Positions 8,861 through 19,080 of a stretch of DNA of 36,202 nt are shown piece by piece; the first letter of the stretch is position 1; each line of letters starts with the position of its first letter. Source of the stretch: Diphasiastrum complanatum (lineage: Eukaryota; Streptophyta; Lycopodiopsida; Lycopodiales; Lycopodiaceae). The position numbers were made by a program, and so were the translations under genes. Location: positions 1 through 36,202 of the forward strand of contig MU835799.1 of NCBI GenBank assembly GCA_029204225.1. Reading direction: 5' to 3'. The notes under the pieces were generated by a model. It made no database searches and had not been told where the DNA came from. It saw only the letters and a program-made list of their open reading frames with translations.

Positions 8861-10604
8861 AACCTTGCAAATTTGTATATTTAATCCAATTGTTTTTCTT
8901 TGCCTTGAGAAGAGCGGTTTGTCGAGCGACTACGTGAGCAGATCTGCAATCATGTCTTCAGACTTTATGTACTGAAACTTGAGCTCTCCCTTCAAGATCA
9001 GGTCTCGAACATGATGGTACTTCAAAGGTATATGTTTTGTTTTTGAATGAAAAACATGATCCTGGGACAAATATATGGCACTTTGAGAATCCATCATCAT
9101 TGTGCATGGTCCTCTTTGTGGTATGCCAACTACTTCCAACATCATCTGCAACTATACTACCTCGTTCTCCTTGCAGAATTCGCTTTGCCATTTGCCAATG
9201 CGCCATGCCAGGATTCGAAAAGAATTGGCTTAAAGCATAGATAGAGAAGGCCAAAGTACAGATTAACTATTCTTTTAATTAATTAGCCGTGTATATAGGG
9301 ATGTGACTTTTATAGAAGATTAGTTGTTGATTTGAGGGCAAGGGGTTTGGTACACATTGTGAGGTACATCAGACTATCGATCAGGTTTTGGTAGGGTATA
9401 CCTTCCATCTTCTGCCTCTCCTCATCTGTATTCGGACAATCCTACTTCATTAATCTGGCTCCAGCTATCATTGATGTGGCCTTTTCTTTGCAGTCCATCA
9501 TTCGATACTGCTTCAACACTTTTCGAGCGTACTCTGACTAACTCAAATGCATTTTTCTTCTTATTTGATCTCTTCTGATCTCCAACCCAAGGCATTTGTT
9601 GCTCCTCCCATATCAGTGATTTCATAACTTTCAAAAAACTGACTCTTCGTTTTCTTGATTAACATTAAGGAGTTTTCTATCATAAGAGAGTCATCTACAA
9701 ATATAGTCAGAATCACAAAATCTCTTCCTACTTTCTTTATATAGACATTGCAGTATGGTTGTGTAGGAGTGAAGTCTAGAGACTTTAGAAGACTGTCGAG
9801 CTTCTTGTACCAAGCTCGTGATGCCTACTTCAGACCATAAATGCATCGCTGCAACCGACAAACATATTGTCGATTATCGGGGTCTTCGATTCCTTCAGGC
9901 TGCTTCATGAAGATTTCTTCCTCTAGATCTCCTTGAGAAAGATTGTCTTTACATCAATCTGGTGAATATCCAAATTGCATTGTATTGCGTATGCAAGGAG
10001 AAGTCAAATGCTTGTCATTTTGACCATTGACAAATATGTGTCGAAATAATCGACTCCGTATCTTTGTGTGTAGCCCTTTGTGACAAGCCTTGATTTGTCG
10101 AATCCAACAATGCCATCTTATTTGACTTTCTTTTTGTATACCCACTTGCAGTCGACGATCTTTTTATTTTCGGGCAGTGGCTCTAACGTCCATGCCTCAT
10201 TTTGCCTCATTGATTCGATTTCCTCTGACATTTCCTGCTTCTAGAATTCACTTTTTGGACTTTGGACAACCTCTTGATATGTTGTTGGCTCTTCAATAAG
10301 GCTGCAGTACTCGAACTTTGTGTCTTCGCTCCACTGAAGATTGTCAATGTATCATTCTGGAGGTCTTCCTTATCTTGTCGACCTTCTGGGTTCGATTTGT
10401 CGCTGCTCGAATGTTTCTTCTTCGTTGGATTGATCTTCGACTTCCTGCTGCTCTGGAGTCTGGAACTCGATATTTTGATTTGATGTTTGTCCTCGATCTC
10501 CCTCTTGAATTGGCAGCAGTGTGAAAATCTCATGGTCTTTTTCGTCCTTCAATCCAGGGTCCAACCACTAGGAGAAGGGTATTTCTTCAAAACTGACTTT
10601 CAAT
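8861..10604 (-). pseudogene. Copia pol: integrase tail, reverse transcriptase, RNase H
   Basis: Read on the minus strand, the order is complete but riddled with stops and frameshifts. VSFEEIPF and a Gln/Glu-rich linker ending EPRRSTR (to about 10370) are followed by the RT start: TYQEVV, EEIESMRQNEAWTLEPL, KIVDCKWVYKKKVK and SRLVTKGYTQRYGVDYF. Next come HQIDVKTIFL, then EEEIFMKQPEG and YVCRLQRCIYG. The catalytic motif is FVDD (9701-9690). RNase H follows, with DSQSAIYLSQDHVFHSKTKH (about 9090-9030) and ADLLT then SLDKPLF (about 8935-8905). In-frame stops occur after SEF, KVK and TSI in the first RT third. The upper end is cut exactly where the unclassified repeat (10599-11622) begins. Confidence 0.85.
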
Positions 10605-11622
10605 AAAGCTTATAGCACCTTTTACATCATTTCTTTGTTTCATTTTGTCAAAAAGATACTTGAATATAGTTTTGGCCTCTCCGAATGATTTCAAAATTGA
10701 TCAATCAGGTTGTATTTCAATCTTCCCCATTGTGTCGACCTCGACAATTCTTTTCATCCAAGGCACCTGAATGTCTTCTAAGCATTTTCACCTGCAAAAT
10801 TTTATTTTAAATGGGATAGTTTTCAATGTCATCAATCGATAAGGATTCATCGATTTTTATTCAGAACTCCTTCAACAATGCTACTAATTTCTTGATTTTA
10901 GCTAGAACTCCAAATTTTCTCCTATAATCTTTGATGAATCGTGGTTCATAACGATATGAACAATTTTGAACTTGCCAACTGTATTTTTATTTGTGGTATC
11001 TTTTTGGACCTTTATGATAAGGCCATGGTCCTAATTCTTCAAGGACATCCTTAATCTTCAAAAGGGTATTATTTGTCATAATCATTGATTTAATTGTCGT
11101 ATTTTCGTTGGTTTGTTGTCTTTGTCTTGAACTGAACTTTGATTGTCGTTGTTTGCAGGACCCTTAGCCTTTGGACCTTTCCTTGAAACTTAAGTCAGTG
11201 CCTTAAAGATACTTGGGCATCTTTTATTAACATGGTTTAAAAAGTACATTGATCAATTATCACAACATGGCAACAATGGCCATTAACAACTATCGATATT
11301 TTTGTTCATCAGAGCAACTTACGAGTATTACTAAAATAGCTTATTGCTATATGGCCAAATTACTAAATATAATAAAATATTAAAAATAGCTCTAATTTGG
11401 CTAATACAATTATCATTTGAAGATTGATTATGACATTTGAACTTGCCATAGAATTTCATAGCTACCCTTTAACATAGTCACATTCGTATATCAGTAAAAA
11501 GTGGCATAGTAGCAGATTTTGAGCATATGAGATACATCTAGCACATTTTCTTCTTGAAAATCAGCATCAAAGATTATAGTTGCTGAAATTTTGAAATTTT
11601 GACCAGAAAAATGCACTACACC
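10599..11622. repeat. Unclassified 1-kb dispersed repeat, copy A
   Basis: This segment matches 14962-15996 in direct orientation along nearly its whole length, with many point differences and small indels. Both copies start TTCAATAAAGCTTATAGCAC and end AAAAATGCACTACA, so the ends are real. The minus strand shows decayed coding-like stretches (IKDVLEELGPWPYHKG; KFGVLAKIKKLVALLKEF; VPWMKRIVEVDTMGKIEIQ) interrupted by stops. I cannot place them in a family. No terminal inverted repeat or TG...CA ends are visible. Confidence 0.7.
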
Positions 11623-11869
11623 TGATCTGTCATACGTGCGTGTATTCGGATGTGCAACATACAAGCACATACCAAAGGAACAAAGAAGCAAGCTTGATGA
11701 AAAATCAGAGCAGACAATCATGGTCGGATACTCGAATGGATCACAAGTGTACAAACTCTACGACCCAACCACGAAGAAAGTCGTGTCGAGTAGAGACGTG
11801 GAGTTCGATGAGTCCACATTTACACCATGGACTACAAGGATGATTCTAAGCCATCAACTTATTAATTGA
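11623..11869 (+). pseudogene. Copia integrase C-terminal fragment
   Basis: From 11623 the plus strand reads PDLSYVRVFGCATYKHIPKE, then RSKLDEKSEQTIMVGYS and YKLYDPTTKKVVSSRDVEFD. This is the conserved region after the integrase core of copia elements (V-F-G-C, H-I-P-K-E-x-R-x-K-L-D, G-Y-S, Y-x-L-Y-D-P, S-R-D-V-x-F-D-E). The frame is open until 11869 but loses homology after about 11835. It starts precisely at the end of repeat copy A and has the opposite orientation to the pol fragment on the other side of that repeat, so it belongs to a different element or has been inverted. Confidence 0.85.
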
Positions 11870-13000
11870 CACTTGTCAATTGAACCTCAAAATTTTGATC
11901 AAAAGGAGTAAATTTGAATTTCATGAAAGGGATTCACTAGAAAACAACAAGAGGATGGTGTTTGGAAGTGAGAGGTTGGTAACTGCTTCACAACTTCTTG
12001 CACTACCTAAACTTTCAACTGTCTTAACTAGTGACTTACACCAAGCAGTAGGCTTTATGTAGATACTCTGTGAGATTGTTGCTTTGTTATAGTTGTACAA
12101 TATCTCAATTCGCCTTATGGCCTTTACGCTTTCAACATGCATTCCTTTGTACTGTGATGGGTTTTCCCACCTTTTATTAATAAAAACAAAAAGTTTCTTC
12201 TCTCACACAAAGGGAGGCATTCAGATCACGCAAAGGGAGGCATTTAGAAAGGAAAAATATTAATTCATTCGTTTAGAGAAGAGGAGTTCTTTTCTTGTTT
12301 TCTTGCTTATGAGCAGAGATCATTTTTAATGTTCTGGTGATGAAGAGAGGCACAAAGTCGTTTGATGCATTCTCTCTCTCATTTGTGATAAATAGTACAA
12401 CGATTCTGGAAGAACATTGTGGATGATTCTGTGGTCTCCAAAGATTGGCATTAAATATTGATGCTATCTACAGATTTCTTGATCTTTGAAATAGGATTAT
12501 ATAAAGAAGAAGCATTTCTCAAACTCTCTCTCTCTCATAAGACTATGTCTGCGTTCCTATCTGTTCCTCCTCCACTGATCAGTCTGCATTTATGATCGCA
12601 CACACGACCAGTGCATAATGAGTGATCTATTTTTCTGTGACAGAATGGTTGTATCACTTTTCTCTTAAGGCAGTCTCTAATCATTGCTCCCTATCTCTCT
12701 CTCGAAATTACTCACACACAAACCTCCTCACAACAGTTGCTCTCTCTTTCTCTCTCCCTCACACTCCCTGTCCGCCTGCGCATCTACTCTCCATTTGCCT
12801 GCAGCCGTAGATCTACCCCTTTCCCTCTCTCTCTCACGGCCAGCGCTACCATCTCTCCCTCATCCGACTTCTCTCTGTCTGTCGTTATCTCTCTCTCTTC
12901 CTTGACCGTAATGCCTTGTGCTCAAGTGTCCTTTGTATTTTGGGAGCGCCTCCATGAGCATAATGTTCATCCAATTTTCTCTCTCCTAGGAATCTGTCAT
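11870..13000. other. No gene seen; CT-rich low-complexity DNA
   Basis: Nothing coding is recognised. Two near-identical 20-bp words around CAAAGGGAGGCATT occur in tandem at 12206-12245. From about 12500 the plus strand becomes rich in CTCTCT runs (12520-12535, 12690-12770, 12820-12905). The long frames reported through this area (for example 12737-13408) are Ser/Leu-rich products of the CT repeats. Confidence 0.5.
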
Positions 13001-13137
13001 TCTGTCTCCTCTCTCCGGTGGAATTCACTTTCTCTCTCCTCTCTCCGGTGGAATTCATGTTCTCTCTCCTCTCTCCGGTGGAATGCACGTTCTCTCTCCG
13101 GTGGACTGCACATTCTCTCTCCTCTCTCCGGTGGAAT
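13001..13137. repeat. 30-bp minisatellite
   Basis: The unit containing CTCTCCGGTGGAAT occurs five times, with CTCTCCGGTGGA starting at 13011, 13041, 13071, 13094 and 13124. The period is 30 bp except for one unit that lost 7 bp. Because 30 is divisible by three, both strands show short repeated peptides (SLSSLRWN on plus, STGERRE on minus). No start or domain supports translation. Confidence 0.9.
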
Positions 13138-13259
13138 GTGCATGTGCTATGTGGCAGCCCGTCATTGGTTGTCCACATCCACATTCTACCACAAACGTAA
13201 AAAAATTTGTGAAAAAGAGAATGGTCAAAAAATCAAAAAAAAAAAAAAATTGGTCCACG

Positions 13260-13294
13260 CGTACGGCCGTACGGCCGTACGGTACGGTACGGCC
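13260..13294. repeat. GTACGG repeat with 22-bp perfect palindrome, flanked by poly-A
   Basis: Positions 13260-13281 form a perfect palindrome built from CGTACGGC units, followed by further GTACG repeats to 13294. The block lies between A-runs at about 13236-13249 and 13302-13317. Such a sequence can extrude a cruciform and is prone to replication slippage. Confidence 0.85.
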
Positions 13295-13359
13295 AAAAAC
13301 AAAAAAAAAAAAAAAAACCTTCGCACAATGGCATTATGTACGATAAGGCCGAAGCCCTT

Positions 13360-13420
13360 GGGCCTTCCTTGCTGGTCAGAGCCTGCCCTCGGGCAAGGGC
13401 CCTCCTAGCAAGGAAGGCCC
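13360..13420. repeat. GC-rich inverted repeat, 14-bp perfect stem
   Basis: GGGCCTTCCTTGCT (13360-13373) is the exact reverse complement of 13407-13420. The 33-base loop holds a smaller stem, TGCCC-TC-GGGCA (13384-13395). A related word, CAGGCAGGGCCTTCC, follows at 13422-13436. The GC content contrasts sharply with the surroundings. This may be an end of an unrecognised transposon. Confidence 0.75.
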
Positions 13421-13630
13421 TCAGGCAGGGCCTTCCCCTCCACGATCTCCCTCTGTTTCTCTGTATGTCTCCTTTCTTCCTTCAGCGACCCCCTCCTTCC
13501 TATATCTTCTTGTTCCAAAATTTTTAGTGAAAGAGATGACCCGAAAAGCGACAATGAGAACTGACGGTCGAAATAAAGTGAATGGGCCACCAAAAGTGAA
13601 GATGTTGAAGAACTGGTTACCAGCGGAAGA

Positions 13631-13671
13631 AAGACCCTTAACCTGTGGACAGGCCCTTGAAACTTAAGTCA
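13631..13671. repeat. Short fragment of the unclassified 1-kb repeat
   Basis: The word CTTGAAACTTAAGTCAG and about 25 bases before it match the internal part of copies A (about 11158-11195) and B (about 15526-15563). The match stops on both sides, so this is either a small relic or a shared motif. Confidence 0.5.
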
Positions 13672-13900
13672 GAACTAAAAAGACAGATAATTTTCATTGC
13701 ATATCTCTGTTTTGACTCATGTCTTAATTCACTTCATAATACGTATAGAAGATGAGTAAATGTTACTCTGTGTATTATTGCAATGGCTATGAATGGAATT
13801 AAAGAATGGGAATCTGATTAGTCTATTTATACTAAATGTGTAATGCAATAAAAGATGATTAACGGATTTACCTTCTGCAGTAAGAATTATAGTTTTACAG
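13672..13900. other. No gene seen
   Basis: This is AT-rich sequence between the short repeat relic and the foldback structure. No feature is recognised. Confidence 0.4.
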
Positions 13901-14962
13901 TCAATAATAATTCACCAATTTACTGTCTGAGGTAAAACACAATCAACATGAAAAATATTTAGATTCTGTTTTCTTTTCACAAAATATTTCATATGCTTAA
14001 CAAACATAATTGCAATTTACAAGCATAATAAATCACATATTGCTAATCCATTTTAAACCATGGAGAAGCTATTGCTCAAAGTGGTTGAAAAATACCATAA
14101 GAGCTATATAAATTATATATTTTCCAAAATCACATACATTATCATGACAAAACCATTGAAAAAGATGGTCAAGCTTTCGTAGATAGATCATGGCAATTGC
14201 ATCAATGATTGAATCCACTTAAGTGTGAATGTGCATGTCCTCTTATGAATGAATTACATATGGAGAGAGTTATGAACTTATGAAATTTACTAATGTGTAA
14301 CTGGAGATCATACTAAATAATTGAAAGAATGGAAATGATTTCATACAATTCACCAAATTGATCTCTAAATATTGTTATCTATCAACTTCTAAAGCAATAT
14401 CATGCATATCATAATTAGATCATGATAAAATATTTGTATACAAAGTCTGCTAGATTGGAGAGAATACGAGAATTACTAAATGGAAAACATTAATATCATT
14501 GAAAAGAATATTTGAGATGGATTACTTATGAGGTGAATGGGTTCAAACTATATTGTTATGAACACTATCAAGCAACACACCAAAACGTACCACATGTAAA
14601 TCCCATTGTGGTCGCCATAAAACATGTGGTACGTTTGGTGTGTTGCTTAATAGTGTTCATAACACTATAGCGGGGTTTTGTATGATTATGAAGGCAGTCA
14701 TTGTTTCTAGTTTGGATATTGCCATAGATTATACTAGAAGGTAACATAAGTTTGAACCCATTCACCTCATAAGTAATCCATCTCAAATATTCTTTTCAAT
14801 GATATAAATGTTTTCCATTTATTAATTCTTGTATTCTCTCCAATCTAGCAAACTTTGTATACAATTATTTTATCATGATCTAATTATGATATACATGATA
14901 TTGCTTTAGAAGTTTTTCAATGGATTAGCAATATGTGATTTATTATGCTTGTAAATTGCAAT
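13901..14962. repeat. Large foldback (inverted-repeat) element
   Basis: The core is an imperfect hairpin: left arm 14384-14596, loop 14597-14622, right arm 14623-14914. The stem nearest the loop pairs CACCAAAACGTACCACATG with its near-complement. The right arm carries about 80 bp (about 14665-14745) absent from the left. Beyond the core, 13901-14216 is the inverted counterpart of 22676-22965, and the right side resumes with a 48-bp word (14915-14962) also present inverted near 14020-14060. So the locus is two head-to-head copies of one family, unequally deleted. Copy B of the 1-kb repeat begins exactly at the right edge. No coding potential is seen. Confidence 0.75.
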
Positions 14963-15996
14963 TCAATAAAGCTTATAGCACCTTTCATATTATTTCTTTG
15001 TTTCAGCTTGAAAACCATCACATGAATATGAGTTTGGCCTCTCAACATAATTTTGAAATTGATCATCCTAGTATATTTAGGTCATTCCCATTGTTTTGAC
15101 CTCATCAATTCTTTTTATCCAAGGCACCTAAATGTCTTATAAGCAGTTGCCCCTACAAAATTTTATTTTGAATGGGGTATTTTGCAATGTCATCCATCAA
15201 TAAGGATTCATCAAATTTTATCCAAAACTCTTTCAATTGTGAAGCAATGTTACTAATTTCTTGATTTTAGCTAGAACTCTAAATTTTCTTCGATAATCTT
15301 TGATAGATCATGGTTAATTACCATTTGAACAATTTTGAACTTGCCAACTATATTTTATTTTTGTGGATCTTTTTGGACCTTATGATAAGGTCATAGTCCT
15401 AATTCTTCAAGGACATCCTTAATCTTCAATAGGGTATTATTTGTCATGATCATTGATTTAATTGTCGTATTTCGCTGGTTTGTTGTCTTCGTCTTGAACT
15501 GAACTTTGACTGTTGTTGTTTGCAGGACCCTTAGCCTTTGGACCTTTCCTTGAAACTTAAGTCAGTGCCTTGAAGGTACTTGGGCATATTTTTACTAATC
15601 ATAATGTCAAGTGCATTTCATCATTCCAATATGGTGAAAATTGTCATTTCAATAAAACTACTTAGCAACTATCGATATTATTGTCCATCAGAGTCACTTA
15701 TGAGTGCTGCTAAAAGTAGTTTATTGCTATTTGACCAAACTACTAGATATAGTAAAGTATTAAAAACAGCTCTAATTTGGCTGATATAACTATCATTTGA
15801 AAATTGATTATGACATTACATGTCATAGAATTTCATAGCTACTCTTTAACATAGCCACATTCATATATCAGTAAAAAGTGACATAATAACAGATTTTGCG
15901 CATATGAGATACATATAGTACACTTTCTTCTAGGAAATCAGCATCAATGATTGTAGTTGCTGAAATTTTGAAATTTTGATCAGAAAAATGCACTAC
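14962..15996. repeat. Unclassified 1-kb dispersed repeat, copy B
   Basis: This copy is collinear with 10599-11622 and has the same two end words. Differences are scattered substitutions and short indels, so the duplication is old. Its left edge joins the foldback structure. Its right edge continues into unrelated DNA beginning with a C-run near 16004-16011. Confidence 0.7.
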
Positions 15997-16849
15997 ATGT
16001 TTTCCCCCCCACTTAAAAGTGAAGTGTCCTTGCGAACAGAGGGAATAGTCTTTGACATTTGATTTTGTATCATAAAGCCATTGATTTAGCCTTACGATCT
16101 TTTCATCTTTTCAGCATCTCAAGGTTTCTGCGTCAATTAATGGGCTCAACACACAATATAGTGTGATGCTAACCATTATTATTCATTCAGCAGCATGAAT
16201 CCAAAGGCCATTGATTCAACCTTTAGATCTTTCAACAACATTGTCTTTATCCATAATGAAAATCCTGCATTACATCCAGCCCGTGTCTAAAGAAAATATG
16301 CTCTCACTCCTATCAAATCATAATGTAATGCCCATCATCAAAACCATGCATTGTTGGGAAATGTTGATGCAATCTTCATTGTCATAACAAGATATGAATG
16401 CAATTTCTTAGCTTTGTGGCTAGGTCTTCATATAACGTAGTGCGTGCAATGCAAACTATTCTAAAAGTTGGATCTTTGTCATTCACCTTGTGAATATCTC
16501 TCATTCTCATAAAAACCTATTCACTTCTTAAATAATAGATAGATTTTTTTTTAAAGCAAATATTCATGCTATACCTCACATTTCTACTCTCATAGATAGA
16601 TTTTGAATGAGATTTGATATTTTCTATTCTTACCAAAGAAAATCTATGATCCAATTATAATTCTCAAGACCTTATGAACAACAAAATAGAAAACACTCCT
16701 CATATTCTCTCCACTCATTTTTCCACTCATCACTCAAAAGATCTCACAAATACTCTCAATAAAAGATCCAAGATGGTCTTCAGCAGCAATAGATGTCTTC
16801 GACATAGATCAATGATCATCAACGAGTTTTTTTTTTTCACTCCTCCCCA
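15997..16849. other. No gene seen
   Basis: No protein or RNA is recognised. A purine-rich minus-strand word, GGGGAGGAGTG (about 16848-16838), looks like a polypurine tract and LTR start, but the following sequence is not the LTR of the neighbouring element. The stretch may hold LTR debris of another family. Confidence 0.35.
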
Positions 16850-17665
16850 CTGATAATGTTTTATTCCTTCCAAATCTTCATATTTCCTCTCAATACCACC
16901 CTCATGGAGCTTGGATGATGAAGCATTAGAGGAATCATCTTCCTCCTCATCTTTGTCTTTGGATTTGACTTTGTCCTTGCTTGAGGATTGTTGATGTTGG
17001 TTCTTGCTCCTCCCTTTGTGCTTATCCTTGGCAAAGAGAGCTTTGCCATCATTATGATTGAGAAAGAGCTTGTCCATCCTCAAAAGCTTGTACTCTTGTC
17101 TTGATTCTTCTGAAATTAGCACACTTTTGAGAGCCTCCAAACTTGGTAGCTCCTCCTTAATGGCATAGGATTGGACAAGGTTATCAAATTCAATTCTCAA
17201 GCCATTGAGAATGACTTGAACTAGCTCATTTTGATTGATGGAATCACCAATACAAGCAAGTTCTCTATGAATATCTTTTACTCTCAAAACATAACTAGAT
17301 GCACTCTCATCACTCTTTTGGCTACTTTGAAAGATTTGATTTCTAAGAGTGAGAAGCCTAGAGGTATTCTTAGCCTCATAGATAGTCTTGAGACAACCCC
17401 AAGCTTTTTTGGTTGTTGTACAAGTATCTATCTCCCTCAATATCTCATTAGAGACATTAATCTTAATGTAGTGGAGAGCCATCCTAGCTCTCTTTTTGTA
17501 TTTTTGAACCTCTTGAAGAACTTGTGGTTCTTCTTCAAGGCCAAGAACTATGTCCATCATGTCTTGAAGGATCAAGATGGACTCCATCCTCATTTTCCAA
17601 ATTGAATAGTTTGAAGTGGACAATCTTTCACTTGGTTCCAACAAGGATGAACCCATTGAAGACAT
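16850..17665 (-). pseudogene. Copia gag, truncated before the zinc knuckle
   Basis: On the minus strand the frame starts at the ATG at 17665 (MSSMGSSLLEPSERLSTSNY) and is open for some 270 codons. UBN2-type gag features are present: Y-S-I-W-K-M-R-M-E near the start, KKAWGCLKTIYEAKN, LLTLRNQIFQ, YVLRVKDIHRELA and ELVQVILNGL. A Lys/Ser/Asp-rich segment follows (KDKVKSKDKDEEEDD). Homology ends near KYEDLEGIKHYQW at about 16850, before any CCHC knuckle, protease or polymerase. The frame can be extended upstream to 17719, but those residues do not look like gag. The LTR and primer site upstream (18409-19080) belong to this element. Confidence 0.85.
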
Positions 17666-18408
17666 TTGAAGTGAAGAAAACTCAAATGATGAGCAATAAA
17701 TGTTGCTACACACTCTCAATAGGATCCAATAATAGAGTACTATCTCCTCCTATGAAAGATCTTGCAACTATTTATGAATTGATTCTCACTAGCTACACAA
17801 ATCTCTCTAAAACAAGATCTATTTCACATCAAATGATGGAATATAGGCAAAGTTAGGATCAAACACTCTTAGCACGTGTGAAGTACACTAAGAAACCAAA
17901 TTTGACTCAAATACAATGATATTGCATGAAACAAAATGGCTAAGATCTCAAAACAGTGCCTAGATCACATACATATGAGATTGGTAAGCATACAACTGTG
18001 ATTTTGGATCAACCAAGCAATATCTTGACCAAACCAAATGTGTCCACCCAGGTCTAGGTGCCCTACCTAACCCTCTTCAAAAGCTTATAACTTTTGATTG
18101 GCTCAATCAAATGGAATGAAACTGATTGCACCAGAAACTAGAGAAAAATAGCTTCAAAACAAGCTATCAAGCAAGATAAATGGATCAAGCATGAGAGAGA
18201 ACTTCCAAACTGAAATTGGATGTTCCTCACACGTGTCTGAGCACCTGATTCCGTACAATACCAGGTCAGGCCCAATCAATGTCCTTTTGATCTCTTTTGA
18301 TCCAAAATTGAACAAGATAGCTAGGAAAATGGGCCTTGACAATTTCTAGCTCAAGATTGATGAATAGTTTTCAATTAAATGGATCAAAATGCATGGTAAC
18401 CTTAGGTA
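17666..18408 (-). other. Leader of the minus-strand copia element
   Basis: This is untranslated sequence between the primer-binding site and gag. It contains two more near-matches to the LTR decamer (GCACGTGTGA near 17872 and CACACGTGTC near 18227). Short open frames here have no family pattern. Confidence 0.5.
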
Positions 18409-18421
18409 GGCTCTGATACCA
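18409..18421 (-). promoter_or_regulatory. Primer-binding site for initiator tRNA-Met
   Basis: TGGTATCAGAGCC on the minus strand starts directly after the LTR's terminal CA with no spacer. It is complementary to the 3' end of plant initiator tRNA-Met, the standard primer of copia elements. Confidence 0.95.
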
Positions 18422-19080
18422 TGTTGATTTCACACGTGTGGATTGTCCACTACATGTACTTGTGATCTCCTAAGGTGTGTAGATGCACCAAGATCAAGAC
18501 TAGATTGAGATTCAAGATCAATCTTAGATCCTATGGCAAAAACACACTACTACATGCATTCAATCACTTCCAACTCTCACTCACACGTGTGGAAAGTATT
18601 CAAAAAATATTCTAAGTAAAAACAAGCTGCTCTCCTCGGATAGAGAGAGAAAAACCATCACGAGCTTTCGGGTAGAGAGATAAAGCTAGAAATCCAATAA
18701 CACTCAAAATCCACATAATCACCAAATCAATTAGCTTCAAAATGAGGAGTACAATGATACTAGTAGATCCACGAGCTACCACTATGCTTAACTATGATTG
18801 GACCACACTTTGTCACCTCTTAATCCTATTGGACCATTGATCCATGCACCTCTTAATTCTATTGGACTATATTCAAGCACACCTCAAATTCTCATTGGAC
18901 CTCACATGGTTCCACCTCTAAATCCTATTGGACCTCTTAGAATTCATCAAACAAAAGCATTACACTTGTCTACACTCTAATTGGCACGAGTTTAGTCTCT
19001 TACTCTATTTTGGCTCAATAGTGGCATTACAAGTGGAAATGCATAATTTGCCATCTATGCCAAATTTGTTCCTATCAACA
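18422..19080 (-). repeat. Complete copia LTR (659 bp)
   Basis: On the minus strand it begins TGTTGATAGG and ends AATCAACA, so TGTTGA/TCAACA form the terminal inverted repeat. The end abuts the primer-binding site. Two CACACGTGTG palindromes lie inside (18431-18440 and 18582-18591). The upstream half carries a tandem array of CCAAT-containing units (18797-18931). Both ends are defined by independent signals, so these boundaries are the most secure of any LTR here. Confidence 0.9.
18797..18931 (-). repeat. 33-bp tandem array of CCAAT boxes in the LTR
   Basis: The word CCAAT (minus strand) recurs at 18801, 18832, 18865, 18898 and 18931 with spacing of 31, 33, 33 and 33 bp. Each copy is embedded in a unit like GGTCCAATAGGATTAAGAGG. 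A further CCAAT lies at 18984. The position in the 5' part of the LTR (U3) fits an upstream activating array. The plus-strand open frame through it (repeating LNPIGP) is a by-product. Confidence 0.8.

Larger units (their letters stand above)
16850..19080 (-). mobile_element. 5' half of a copia element: LTR, PBS, leader, gag
   Basis: On the minus strand the order is LTR (19080-18422), primer-binding site (18421-18409), a 740-bp leader and gag (from 17665). Everything after gag is missing, including the second LTR, so target-site duplication cannot be checked. The base after the LTR start on the genomic side begins TCCTA (19081-19085). Confidence 0.8.

Noticed and set aside
12737-13408. 223-codon plus-strand open frame
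   Set aside because: It is made of CT-rich simple sequence, the 30-bp minisatellite and A-runs. The Ser/Leu-rich peptide and its minus-strand mirror reflect the repeats rather than a protein.
16838-16848. Polypurine-like tract as start of the 3' LTR of the minus-strand copia element
   Set aside because: The following bases do not match the element's own LTR (TGTTGATAGG...), so it is not the partner of 18422-19080.
18798-18980. 60-codon plus-strand frame with repeating LNPIGP
   Set aside because: It is produced by the antisense of the 33-bp CCAAT array in the LTR.
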